Assembly (NCBI GenBank): GCA_026196875.1
Contig: JAPHTP010000072.1
Span: forward strand, 1 to 64,000
DNA from: Kangiellaceae bacterium
GTDB taxonomy: Bacteria; Pseudomonadota; Gammaproteobacteria; Enterobacterales; Kangiellaceae
Length of the DNA stretch: 64,000 nucleotides
Direction: 5' to 3'
Shown here: positions 48,147 through 56,738 of the stretch, one piece after another
How the letters are laid out: every line of letters starts with the position of its first letter
How positions within the stretch are numbered: the first letter of the stretch is position 1
Made by a program: the position numbers and the translations under genes
Notes under the pieces: model-generated
What the model saw: the letters and a program-made list of their open reading frames with translations, nothing else
Told to the model about the DNA's origin: nothing
Databases searched by the model: none

Positions 48147-50321
48147 TTGAACTCGATAACTTCAACAACAAAAGATGAACTCCTGGATTGGAAAAACTCG
48201 TTAATTAGTAGTAATTATCGGGGGGTCCTGCTGTGTTCAGAAAATACCCTAGACCACTTGAAGACCCAACTTAAGCGTCTCCAACCAGACAATCTGCTTG
48301 ATTGCGAAGGATTAAACCAACAGCAAGCTCAGCAAATTCTAGGCAAGGAATTTGATTATGTTATTTTTTATCTAGATATTACTAGCTCTAGTTCATCTAG
48401 TTTCGACGTAAATTTGTTTTGTTCTGTTTGCGGCTCGCTGTCTGGTGGCGGCATACTCGTTGTTGTTTACCCCAACTCCATTAGTAGTTCAATTGGGGCT
48501 TCAGAGCCCGCCCCAATAAAAACAATAGAATCACTCCTCGAGGCAGAGGAACTACCCTTCCTATTTAAACGCTTTATTCAATTTATCAATGCCGAAAATT
48601 CAGTACGCGTCTATTTGGGAGAAATAATAAATGAACAGTGGCTAAATTTGAAACAACCTGGTCCTCACAACCCAAACGCTATCGAGGAACAAATCAGAGT
48701 CACCGAAAATATTAAAAAGGTTACGACAGGCCACTCTCGACGACCATTAGTTTTGACTTCAGATCGCGGACGCGGTAAATCCTCTGCGATGGGAATTGCT
48801 GCGGCCGAAATTATTTCGCAATCAGCGAAAAAAGTTGCAGTAGTAGCACCATCTATCAATAATCTTAACTCCTTTTTTTTCCATGCGGAAAGAAAACTAC
48901 GAACAAGCAACTCTCTAGCAAAGAAATTTAAAACCAGGTTAGTATCGAAATCTGGAGGCGAAGTTAAATTTATCACCGCGAGCAACCTTGCTCAAAATGA
49001 CTCACAACAAAAACGAGAGTTTGACACAGTTATGATTGATGAGGCAGCCGCAATACCGGTCTCGCTTCTAGATCAAATAAACCAAAAGTTCAATCGCATC
49101 GTTTACGCTACAACTTGTCATGGTTATGAAGGCAATGGCCAAGGTTTTGAAATAAGGTTCAAACAAAAACTAGTGTCACTACGCCCACAAACTAGATTTG
49201 AGACTCTGATAGAACCATTTCGCTGGGCCCTGGGAGATCCATTAGAAAAAGCCCTATCTTCTACTTTTTTATTTGATAAGGATATAGAAACTCTCAATTT
49301 ATCCACTCCGCTAAAAACGATTTCTACTGATAAGTCAATTTGCCAGTTTAAAGTCTATTCAAAGCAAAGGCTGAAACAAAATGGGCAACTGCTAGGTTCG
49401 ATATTTTCACTGCTCGTTAACGCACACTACCAAACGAGACCAGCGGACCTACAAAATATTTTGCTCAATACTAATATGTCGATTTGTGGCTTAGAAATAG
49501 AAGACCAACTAATCGCGGTCGCATTGCTGAACAATGAAGGCGACTTAAACCCGGACGAAATTTGTAATATTTATAACAGAAAGAACCAGTCAAATGCTCA
49601 TTTGTTACCTCAATCGCTGATTGCCAATTACGGTATCCAACAATCGGGAACGTTGCGTTTTTTAAGGGTAATGAGAATTGCCGTACACCCTGAGCTCAAG
49701 CGACAAGGGATCGGCTCAAGACTTCTATATGAGATTTCAAATGAATATGCCGAAAAAGTAGATATCGTAGGAACTAGTTTTGCAGCCAGTCAAGATGTGG
49801 TTTCCTTTTGGTGTAAAAACGAATTTGCTCCGGTACGTATTGGTTCCGCAAAAGACTCGTCTACCGGTGAACTTTCAATCGAGTTTCTAATGCCTCTTAA
49901 TCGGAGAGGCAAAAACCTCGTCGATCAAATTACTCGTCGATTTAGCTCTGTTTTTCAATTTAACTTTCCAGCCTACTCCAAATTCCTACACATCTCCTCA
50001 CTTCGTAAAATATTTCTGCGAACACCTGTTTTGAAAGAGATGTTAAGTGAAGATGAGAGAAGCGAGTTAAGACAGTTCAGCAAAGGTCAGCGTGCATTAA
50101 ATGTAGTTGGCGACTTACTAACCAGATGGATTCTAGCTGATAAACAAACAATCGATGGCCAATTAGCATCAAAAGAGTTTGAGGTGCTACTTTTTACTTG
50201 CTTGTCGAGATTGCCGCCAAGTCAATTAGCAGAAGAATTAAATCTCTCGGGTAAGAAGCAAGTTCTGATACAATTGCGCGAAATATGCGAAAAAGCCCTA
50301 GACGCGAATACTAGCCAGTAA
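48147..50321 (+). CDS. tmcA: tRNA(Met) cytidine acetyltransferase
   Basis: Acetylates C34 of elongator tRNA-Met, using acetyl-CoA and ATP. The 724-aa protein has Walker A SDRGRGKSS near residue 205, Walker B VMIDEAAAIPVSLL near 297, a helicase-like module, and a GNAT domain (LRVMRIAVHPELKRQGIGSRL, about residues 510-540). The C-terminal region carries the tRNA-binding extension. The predicted start is a TTG with a poor ribosome site; no other start is clearly better. It is followed 43 bp later by the MBL hydrolase gene. Confidence 0.95.
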   Translation: MNSITSTTKDELLDWKNSLISSNYRGVLLCSENTLDHLKTQLKRLQPDNLLDCEGLNQQQAQQILGKEFDYVIFYLDITSSSSSSFDVNLFCSVCGSLSGGGILVVVYPNSISSSIGASEPAPIKTIESLLEAEELPFLFKRFIQFINAENSVRVYLGEIINEQWLNLKQPGPHNPNAIEEQIRVTENIKKVTTGHSRRPLVLTSDRGRGKSSAMGIAAAEIISQSAKKVAVVAPSINNLNSFFFHAERKLRTSNSLAKKFKTRLVSKSGGEVKFITASNLAQNDSQQKREFDTVMIDEAAAIPVSLLDQINQKFNRIVYATTCHGYEGNGQGFEIRFKQKLVSLRPQTRFETLIEPFRWALGDPLEKALSSTFLFDKDIETLNLSTPLKTISTDKSICQFKVYSKQRLKQNGQLLGSIFSLLVNAHYQTRPADLQNILLNTNMSICGLEIEDQLIAVALLNNEGDLNPDEICNIYNRKNQSNAHLLPQSLIANYGIQQSGTLRFLRVMRIAVHPELKRQGIGSRLLYEISNEYAEKVDIVGTSFAASQDVVSFWCKNEFAPVRIGSAKDSSTGELSIEFLMPLNRRGKNLVDQITRRFSSVFQFNFPAYSKFLHISSLRKIFLRTPVLKEMLSEDERSELRQFSKGQRALNVVGDLLTRWILADKQTIDGQLASKEFEVLLFTCLSRLPPSQLAEELNLSGKKQVLIQLREICEKALDANTSQ

Positions 50322-50364
50322 GTAATAGCGGGAATAATAATTGTTAATAGTATAAGAGTTGTTT

Positions 50365-51018
50365 ATGAGTTTAAGAGTCGAGTTAGTTACAGTTACTCCG
50401 TTTCAACAGAATTGTTCAGTCATTTGGTGTGATGAAACCATGCAGGGTGCAGTCATCGACCCTGGAGGTGATATTGAGAAAATTACTTCGGTAATAGGTA
50501 AGTATCAGATAAATGTTAAACAAGTACTGCTAACCCACGGCCATCTTGATCATGCCGGTGGCGCAGCTAGTCTCTCTGAAATTCTACGGGTTCCTATAGT
50601 TGGCCCACATCAGGAAGACAACTTTTGGCTTGAAGGCATGGAGAAACAAGCAGAGAATTATGGTTTTCCGGGCGTAAGAGTTTGTTACCCTAGCCAATGG
50701 TTGAACGATGGGGAAACAGTTTCAGTAGGAAACCAAAATCTCGCAGTGTTTCACTGCCCCGGCCATACGCCCGGACACGTTATATTTCACCATAAAGAGT
50801 CTCAACTGGCTTTTGTTGGTGACGTGTTGTTTAAAGGTAGTATTGGTAGAACTGACTTCCCACGAGGGGATTTTGATACATTAATTAAATCGATTACCAG
50901 CAAACTATGGCCATTGGGCGAAGAAACGCGATTTGTATCAGGCCATGGCCCCATTTCTGATTTTGGCAGCGAGAGGCGGAATAATCCGTTTGTTAGTGAC
51001 ACGGCTTTGTCTAATTGA
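50365..51018 (+). CDS. MBL-fold metallo-hydrolase, glyoxalase II-like (YcbL type)
   Basis: Protein of 217 aa (start at the ATG 50365) with the metallo-beta-lactamase motif HGHLDHAGG, HCPGHTPGHVIF, the GDVLFKGSIGRTDFPRG segment and a late SGHGP His. This is the YcbL/glyoxalase-II-like branch, which hydrolyses S-lactoylglutathione or other thioesters. In E. coli YcbL sits elsewhere. Here the gene follows tmcA by 43 bp and may be cotranscribed. A hairpin lies between it and the convergent DUF481 gene. Confidence 0.9.
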   Translation: MSLRVELVTVTPFQQNCSVIWCDETMQGAVIDPGGDIEKITSVIGKYQINVKQVLLTHGHLDHAGGAASLSEILRVPIVGPHQEDNFWLEGMEKQAENYGFPGVRVCYPSQWLNDGETVSVGNQNLAVFHCPGHTPGHVIFHHKESQLAFVGDVLFKGSIGRTDFPRGDFDTLIKSITSKLWPLGEETRFVSGHGPISDFGSERRNNPFVSDTALSN

Positions 51019-51054
51019 TAACTTCAGATTTGATAGCTTCAAAATCTCTGATTT

Positions 51055-51086
51055 ATAAGTGGTGTTATCTTAATAACACCACTTAT
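51055..51086. terminator. bidirectional hairpin between convergent genes
   Basis: Perfect 14-bp inverted repeat ATAAGTGGTGTTAT with a CTTA loop, 36 bp after the MBL gene and 20 bp after the DUF481 gene (on the minus strand). T-run is short; probably a shared terminator. Confidence 0.7.
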
Positions 51087-51106
51087 TAGAGCTAATCAAT
51101 CGTTAA

Positions 51107-51946
51107 TTAAAACGAGTAAACCACCGTAAATGAACTAACGGTTTCGGTATCTTCATTTCCGATCGGTACTTCAGACTGATGTTTTGCAGAATAAGAAACT
51201 TTAAGTGCAAGATTTTCTACTATCTCCGCAGACAGAGACGATTCAGATTTGGTTACGTCGTTGTCTTCACCAAGCTCTACGGATAGCTTCTGCTCAAAAT
51301 TAGCGGTTTTGCTAATTTGCCATTTATAAAGCCCGGCTATACGTGAAATTGTCTCACTATTGGTAACGCTCAACACTTCTTCGTTGACACCAACGGTGCT
51401 TGGGTCATCTGGTTGATAACTGGTTTTGCTCTCACGAGTACCAAAACCTAGCTCTGCATCCAAACTATGATCGTCATTTTTAATAAACGAGTAACCGCCA
51501 CCAAAAGCTACTGAAGACTGGTAATCAAAACCTGAGTCCTGGGTATCATCATAATCCAGTATTCCAAATGCATAGGCCTTGTCGCTATATTTGTAGTCCG
51601 ATTTTACCTGTGCGTTAAGTTTTCGAGCATCTGTTTGAACATTGTTAATTTTGTCGTCAGAAGAGCTCGATTGTGTCGCCAGGTAACCTCCGTGGCGCCA
51701 TTTTTCGATTTCATAATTAAGCGAGAAACGACCATTCAAAGAATCGGTCTCTTTATTACCGGAAACCGCCACGTATCCAAATTCGATACTAGCTTCCCAT
51801 TTGGCTTCACAGGTTCCGTCTACTTCACAATCGGCACTCGATTCTTCACCAGTAGTACCTGGTTTTCCCATGAAAAAGCCATCTGCTAACAGAGAGGGTG
51901 AACTAAAAAGAGCTGCTGCTACAAAAATGATCTTTAAGTCTTTCAT
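51107..51946 (-). CDS. DUF481 family outer-membrane protein
   Basis: Protein of 279 aa with a signal peptide (IIFVAAALFSSPSLLA) and a body of alternating beta strands that ends in a C-terminal aromatic residue (VVYSF), the hallmark of outer-membrane barrels. The DUF481 region starts near WEASIEFGYVAVSGNKETDSLNGRF. The mature N-terminus carries two cysteines (CEVDGTCEAKW). Members are proposed salt-stress-induced outer membrane proteins. Stands alone, convergent with the MBL gene. Confidence 0.85.
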   Translation of the reverse strand: MKDLKIIFVAAALFSSPSLLADGFFMGKPGTTGEESSADCEVDGTCEAKWEASIEFGYVAVSGNKETDSLNGRFSLNYEIEKWRHGGYLATQSSSSDDKINNVQTDARKLNAQVKSDYKYSDKAYAFGILDYDDTQDSGFDYQSSVAFGGGYSFIKNDDHSLDAELGFGTRESKTSYQPDDPSTVGVNEEVLSVTNSETISRIAGLYKWQISKTANFEQKLSVELGEDNDVTKSESSLSAEIVENLALKVSYSAKHQSEVPIGNEDTETVSSFTVVYSF

Positions 51947-52064
51947 TACAAATGTATCTCAAAAATAAAATTATCTGGAACGCGTGAATAATAGCAGCTC
52001 AGAAACAAAATAAAAATTAATTTTGAGAATTATAGGTTATCTCATCATGAACCGGCTAAATAGA

Positions 52065-54311
52065 CTAGTATTGCCAAGCATAAGAGAATTTAACGAAGAG
52101 CGTTTTGGCGTTTTTGGTCAATTCAAAATCGATGCTAGAGGTTTCCGCAAAATCAGAATACCCCAGATAAACAAGAGTAAATGGGTTTACTTGATATGAA
52201 TAAAGAAGTTGACTCCCGAGAGTTTCGTAAGAACTGGACGGCTGCTGGATAAAGTCAATATCACGATACTGTAAGGTGAGCCGAAGCTGTTGCTTATCAT
52301 CAAACCTAAAAGTCGTTTTGAGATTGGTTAGATTAACCTGGTAAAAAGCTCCACTTGATAAGTCTAGCTCTTGGTTTATCCACTCTAAATTGGCATCAAC
52401 ACGATTACTGACTTGAACGTCCAACTGACTAATAATTGTCTGAGATTCGCCAGGAAGTGTCAGCGTGTAATAGATGGCGTCAGCTTTGTTGATAAGAAAC
52501 TCCAGGGAAGCATTTGAAAACGGTTGTAACTCCAACCAAATCTCCTTAGAGTCTCGAGAAAATGATTGGCCATTAAAATTCTCAAGTTTGTCTCGAAATT
52601 CTAAGCCGATGGAAGACTCCCACAGTCCTTCTATTTGAAAAAATAAATCCGAAACCTCATCAATATTACTTCCTTCTATTTCGTTTGTTTCGTATACGCG
52701 TCCAAGAATAGAAAAGGTGTTCCACCAACTAGAATCAGAGTACCAAAACCGTTTCGCTCCCAATATCGCTCTTTGCCAATTACTGACGCTAATAAAACCG
52801 CTATCTGCTCGAAAATCCGTTCCAAATTGATGATAGGTGAAGTCATAGATCCAGTCTTTGTCCGCATGAGTGTAAGCGAAAGAATATGCACTATCGGCCA
52901 TTTCTTCTTTAAGCAATCGAGGCGACTCATCATCGACGAGGTCATTGAACTCCTCCACAAGGTGTAATGGGTATTTTGCTTCAGATCTAAAGGCCTGAAA
53001 TTTTATAGAATCAGAATTACCAAACCATATCTTTCCATCTACACCAACTAAACGATTAGAGTATTGATCAGCTTCTCTATCGGTATAGGTTATGCCAAGA
53101 TGACTTTTTTGCTCTAGATCGTACTTATAACGAAACATCGTGTTTTGGCTTTTCACATTTGGCTGCGTTACAAGATAGGAGCCTCTGCTATAAGGTACGA
53201 GAAAATCAGTATTCTTATCTTCAAGTAACATTGCGCCAACATTGTGTTGATTCTGGGTACTGGTAATTTTCATACCGACTTTTGGCTCAGAAAAAATCCG
53301 GGTGTATATGAACCTGCTCCAATGTTTAAAGTATTCAGTTCCATCCATAAAAAACGGCCGTTTTTCATCAAGAGAGAGGACACTCAAAGAGTTGACATCC
53401 AACTGCAACGCGTCAGCCTCTACTTGACTAAAATCAGGATTAATCGTTGCATTGAAAAAGGTATTCTGGTTAATGCCCCATCTAAAATCCAGGCTACCGC
53501 GTTCTTCTAGCTCGCCTTTTTGCCACTGACCAGTAAGTTCATCATTTAAAATATCTGTTCTTTTTAGGGTAACAGAGGGAATTAATGTTACATTGCTGTT
53601 ACTTTGATGAGCTTTAAAACCAACAACTTTTTTAAATTGGCAAACGTCGCATTGCTGGTTTTTAGATTTAGATTGACTTGAAAATTGGTGAAGTACGTCC
53701 CGAGGCCACAAACGCACCAGCTCAATCCCCCAAGATTTCAGCCCTTCTTGCGACGAGATTCTTAAGGAATCTAGAGGTATTTTAATTTCGACATCGTAGC
53801 CATTATCATGGATTTTGGCTTTTGAATACCATATGGAATCCCAGCCTGTATCTTCATTGTCTGATGAATCATCCAATACACTATCAGCTTGTATGCCAAG
53901 GGGTGTTACAAAGTACTGATAGGCTATTCGACCACTGTTTAGCGGATCCAACTTAACGCCGACAACATCAGAATTCCAAATCTTATCTCTTTCAGAATGA
54001 AAAGCTCGGATTTCTTTTGGATTAACGTCAAAGGCCCGAAATGCAATATAGAGGTCGGTACCGTTTTCGAATACGTACGCTGTAGTCTTTTGTTTTGCTC
54101 GAGTATTAATACTTGGGGATGTTTCTGTATCCAGCTCAATAGTTAACGCCTGCTGCCACACAGCATCATCGACTATGCCATCTATTGATAACTCCGCCTC
54201 GATCAGCGGAACCTCTCCAAGCATTTGACTTTGCAATTGCTTAGATTGAGCTGGTTTTAAACAGAAAATATAAACTACTACAACTAGCAATAGTTTAAAA
54301 TAATGTTTCAT
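52065..54311 (-). CDS. DUF5916 family protein with N-terminal CBM9-like domain (paralogue)
   Basis: Protein of 748 aa with a signal peptide (residues about 1-23), a CBM9-like domain (IDGIVDDAVWQQA, YIAFRAFDVNPKEIRAF, WGIELVRLWPRD) and the DUF5916 body (NPDFSQVEADALQLDVN, RPFFMDGTEYF). A CxxC pair at residues 221 and 224 matches the one at residues 213 and 216 of the protein at 6070-8361. The C-terminal third is made of strands and ends with YAWQY. The two are related over the whole length and so are paralogues. Function unknown; outer-membrane location inferred. Two paralogues suggest two related substrates or conditions. Confidence 0.85.
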   Translation of the reverse strand: MKHYFKLLLVVVVYIFCLKPAQSKQLQSQMLGEVPLIEAELSIDGIVDDAVWQQALTIELDTETSPSINTRAKQKTTAYVFENGTDLYIAFRAFDVNPKEIRAFHSERDKIWNSDVVGVKLDPLNSGRIAYQYFVTPLGIQADSVLDDSSDNEDTGWDSIWYSKAKIHDNGYDVEIKIPLDSLRISSQEGLKSWGIELVRLWPRDVLHQFSSQSKSKNQQCDVCQFKKVVGFKAHQSNSNVTLIPSVTLKRTDILNDELTGQWQKGELEERGSLDFRWGINQNTFFNATINPDFSQVEADALQLDVNSLSVLSLDEKRPFFMDGTEYFKHWSRFIYTRIFSEPKVGMKITSTQNQHNVGAMLLEDKNTDFLVPYSRGSYLVTQPNVKSQNTMFRYKYDLEQKSHLGITYTDREADQYSNRLVGVDGKIWFGNSDSIKFQAFRSEAKYPLHLVEEFNDLVDDESPRLLKEEMADSAYSFAYTHADKDWIYDFTYHQFGTDFRADSGFISVSNWQRAILGAKRFWYSDSSWWNTFSILGRVYETNEIEGSNIDEVSDLFFQIEGLWESSIGLEFRDKLENFNGQSFSRDSKEIWLELQPFSNASLEFLINKADAIYYTLTLPGESQTIISQLDVQVSNRVDANLEWINQELDLSSGAFYQVNLTNLKTTFRFDDKQQLRLTLQYRDIDFIQQPSSSYETLGSQLLYSYQVNPFTLVYLGYSDFAETSSIDFELTKNAKTLFVKFSYAWQY

Positions 54312-54507
54312 TTCTTATGATTATTCTATTTAATGGAATCAGTTTTTAAGAAATTAAACTGAATGACCTGGTTCCCAAAAGTTGGACATATCAAGTTAGC
54401 AAAAAGTGAAAATTTTGCAATGGGTTTTTGAGCTAGCGTTTAAATAAAACCAAATAAATACTAAAATGAGATACGTCTATTATGACTAATTTTCGAGCAA
54501 TTATGCC

Positions 54508-55773
54508 CTAGGCCTCGAGCATCAGATATTCCGAAATTGTTTGCATGTCTAGGTCAAATTCATCGGCGCATACTCCCTTCTCAATTTGCTCCTCTGCAGA
54601 ATGGGATAGATCAATGATACGTGTTTCAGTAAAAGTGTTTTGGGTCAGAGAGAAAAACGATTTTACGTGAGGTTTTGTCGGCTGTTCTAGGTTTTTCGCT
54701 TCCACAATCGCTAATCGTTCAGTGGAGAGCTTAACTAGTGAGCCAACAGGATAAACGCCCAAACACTTGATGAATTGATCGACTAGACTCTTGTCAAGGT
54801 GGTTTTCCTGAGCCAGTTCACGCAAGATCGCGAAAGCCCTAATGTGTGGAATTCCAGCCTTGTATACTCTATCTGCCGTTAGCGCATCAAAAATATCACA
54901 AATGGAAATCATCCTGTCATAAGTAGTAAGGTCAGCTTCCTTTAACCCTAAGGGATAACCTTTGCCATTAAGTTTCTCGTGATGATTGGCTACAACTTGT
55001 TTGGTGATAGCCGAGAGCTCTTTAGTTTCATTAACTATTTCTTTAGAAAATACCGCGTGTTTCTTTATTTCTTCAAATTCGCTCTCGGTTAATTTACCTG
55101 GTTTATTCAGGATTTTATCCGGTACTTTTACTTTTCCGACATCATGTAAGAACGCACCTATAGCTAATTGCTGAGTCAGGTTTCGCTCGAACCCCAGGTA
55201 ACCGGCAAAAATTGTCATCAAAATCGACACCGAGACCGAATGTTCTAATAAATATTCATCTTTAATTCTTATATTTAGTACGCATGCGAGTGCATCTGAG
55301 TTTTCGAAAATAATATCTATGGACTGGTCAACAAACTCTTTAACAGGCTTAGTATCTACAGGTTGATTCTGCTTGATGCTCTTGAGAACATTTGCCTGAA
55401 CATTTTTTGCTTCATCATAAACTTCTTTGGCAAGTGTTAATCTCTCAGAGAATTGTTTAGTGTTGAGTAACCTTTTAGTTGTTGCTGTTCGTTTGTTTGC
55501 GGCGTTATGCTCAGATGGCTTTTTTTGCGGTTTTTCTTCTTTGATTTGTGATTGGGCAAGATTCTCTATAGTTTCCGCACTTAGCTCCCGCTGACTCAGC
55601 TTCTTACTCGTATCAACCTTCACCCTTTGAACACCCTGGTGGATAAGATATTCGATAGCGTGAAAATCCCTTACCCAACCGGGGTTCTTTATTTTGAAGT
55701 GGCCAGTTTGCTTTACTATATCTACAACGTAGGATCCAACCGCAACCTGAGAGATATCTTTTTCAATAATCAT
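54508..55773 (-). CDS. HD-GYP domain protein (cyclic-di-GMP phosphodiesterase)
   Basis: Protein of 421 aa. Residues 1-55 hold a DUF3391 domain (IIEKDISQVAVGSYVVDIVK), 60-110 a basic linker, and about 140-320 an HD-GYP domain with HDVGK (210-214), KHAVFSK and HHEKLNGKGYP (264-274), all motifs intact. HD-GYP enzymes degrade cyclic-di-GMP. It lies 45 bp after the beta-propeller gene and ends the three-gene unit headed by the pentapeptide-repeat/cyclase fusion. The C-terminal 100 residues are unassigned. No membrane segment. Degradation of cyclic-di-GMP next to a nucleotidyl cyclase domain suggests cross-talk of second messengers. Confidence 0.93.
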   Translation of the reverse strand: MIIEKDISQVAVGSYVVDIVKQTGHFKIKNPGWVRDFHAIEYLIHQGVQRVKVDTSKKLSQRELSAETIENLAQSQIKEEKPQKKPSEHNAANKRTATTKRLLNTKQFSERLTLAKEVYDEAKNVQANVLKSIKQNQPVDTKPVKEFVDQSIDIIFENSDALACVLNIRIKDEYLLEHSVSVSILMTIFAGYLGFERNLTQQLAIGAFLHDVGKVKVPDKILNKPGKLTESEFEEIKKHAVFSKEIVNETKELSAITKQVVANHHEKLNGKGYPLGLKEADLTTYDRMISICDIFDALTADRVYKAGIPHIRAFAILRELAQENHLDKSLVDQFIKCLGVYPVGSLVKLSTERLAIVEAKNLEQPTKPHVKSFFSLTQNTFTETRIIDLSHSAEEQIEKGVCADEFDLDMQTISEYLMLEA

Positions 55774-55818
55774 TACAATAAAACGCCTAATTATCTGCGT
55801 AAAATGACACGAAAAAGA

Positions 55819-56727
55819 CTATGATTTGATAAATACCACTGCAATCTTCTTTCGGTCCGCAGAAATAGCTAACCTAGAAATTTGGTTTAATTTAAAACTA
55901 GACAAGTTTTCAATAGTTTTCCATTCATTAGCCCCAGGCTGCGACACCTTTAGTTGCTCTGAATTTGAAGAGATGACTCTTTTACTATCAAGCCATACAT
56001 AATCTTGCGCGTTTGCAGGTAGAAAACCAAAAGCTCGGGTAGAGTAAAAGTCAGATGTTCTCAGCTGATGGCGTGAATTTAATTCTACCGTATAACTAAT
56101 TCTCTTTTGTCCGGGGACGGTTTGCAAACAGCGACCAATATTTTTGTCAATCACCTTGTGTGATTTGTAAGGAAACTGGCTAACAACTAATTGGTGCGGA
56201 TTTCCTAACTCAAACATAGCGATGTTCTTGCCTAGCCAAACGTAATAGCCGACAGGCTCAATAGAATCGAACATTAATTTAGGCGCATTACTCGACAATT
56301 CCTGTGAGGAAGTGTCTGAAAACTCCCACAACCGTTGCTTACCGTCTTTTTCGACCCTTACGACTGATATTGAACCATTTTGAAACGGAATTGGTTTAGC
56401 TGAATACTCACTTTCTTGAGTTTTAGTTACTTTATTGACTTTTGATGTATTGAAAGACCACTGCCAGATGTCAGCATTACTGCCCTCAACACGGGTAAAA
56501 TAAATTTTACTCCCGTCTTGAGAGAATTGGGGTTGGTTGTCATATCCGGGACTTGCTGCAATCAATTGCGGATTAGCTATGGTCAGTCGTCCTTTTTGCT
56601 CATCCAAATCAAAGACTACGATATCATGGTTGGGCAGCGCCGGTGCTTGGGCATTTGTAAAACAACTAAAACAAATCCCAAAAGCTAGCAATAGAATGTT
56701 GTTATTTTTTTTAATATACGACAGCAC
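55819..56727 (-). CDS. exported TolB/PD40-like beta-propeller protein
   Basis: Protein of 302 aa with a signal peptide (NILLLAFGICFSCF) ending near residue 28 (AQA), followed by PD40/TolB-type blades (FSQDGSKIYFTRVEG, DIWQWSF, PIPFQNGSISVVR, RKKIAVVF). The start is a GTG with a perfect AAGGAG 7 nt upstream; that site overlaps the stop codon of the pentapeptide-cyclase gene, which implies translational coupling. It would act in the periplasm as a ligand- or protein-binding sensor for the signalling operon. No catalytic motif seen. Confidence 0.85.
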   Translation of the reverse strand: MLSYIKKNNNILLLAFGICFSCFTNAQAPALPNHDIVVFDLDEQKGRLTIANPQLIAASPGYDNQPQFSQDGSKIYFTRVEGSNADIWQWSFNTSKVNKVTKTQESEYSAKPIPFQNGSISVVRVEKDGKQRLWEFSDTSSQELSSNAPKLMFDSIEPVGYYVWLGKNIAMFELGNPHQLVVSQFPYKSHKVIDKNIGRCLQTVPGQKRISYTVELNSRHQLRTSDFYSTRAFGFLPANAQDYVWLDSKRVISSNSEQLKVSQPGANEWKTIENLSSFKLNQISRLAISADRKKIAVVFIKS

Positions 56728-56738
56728 CTTGTTACTCC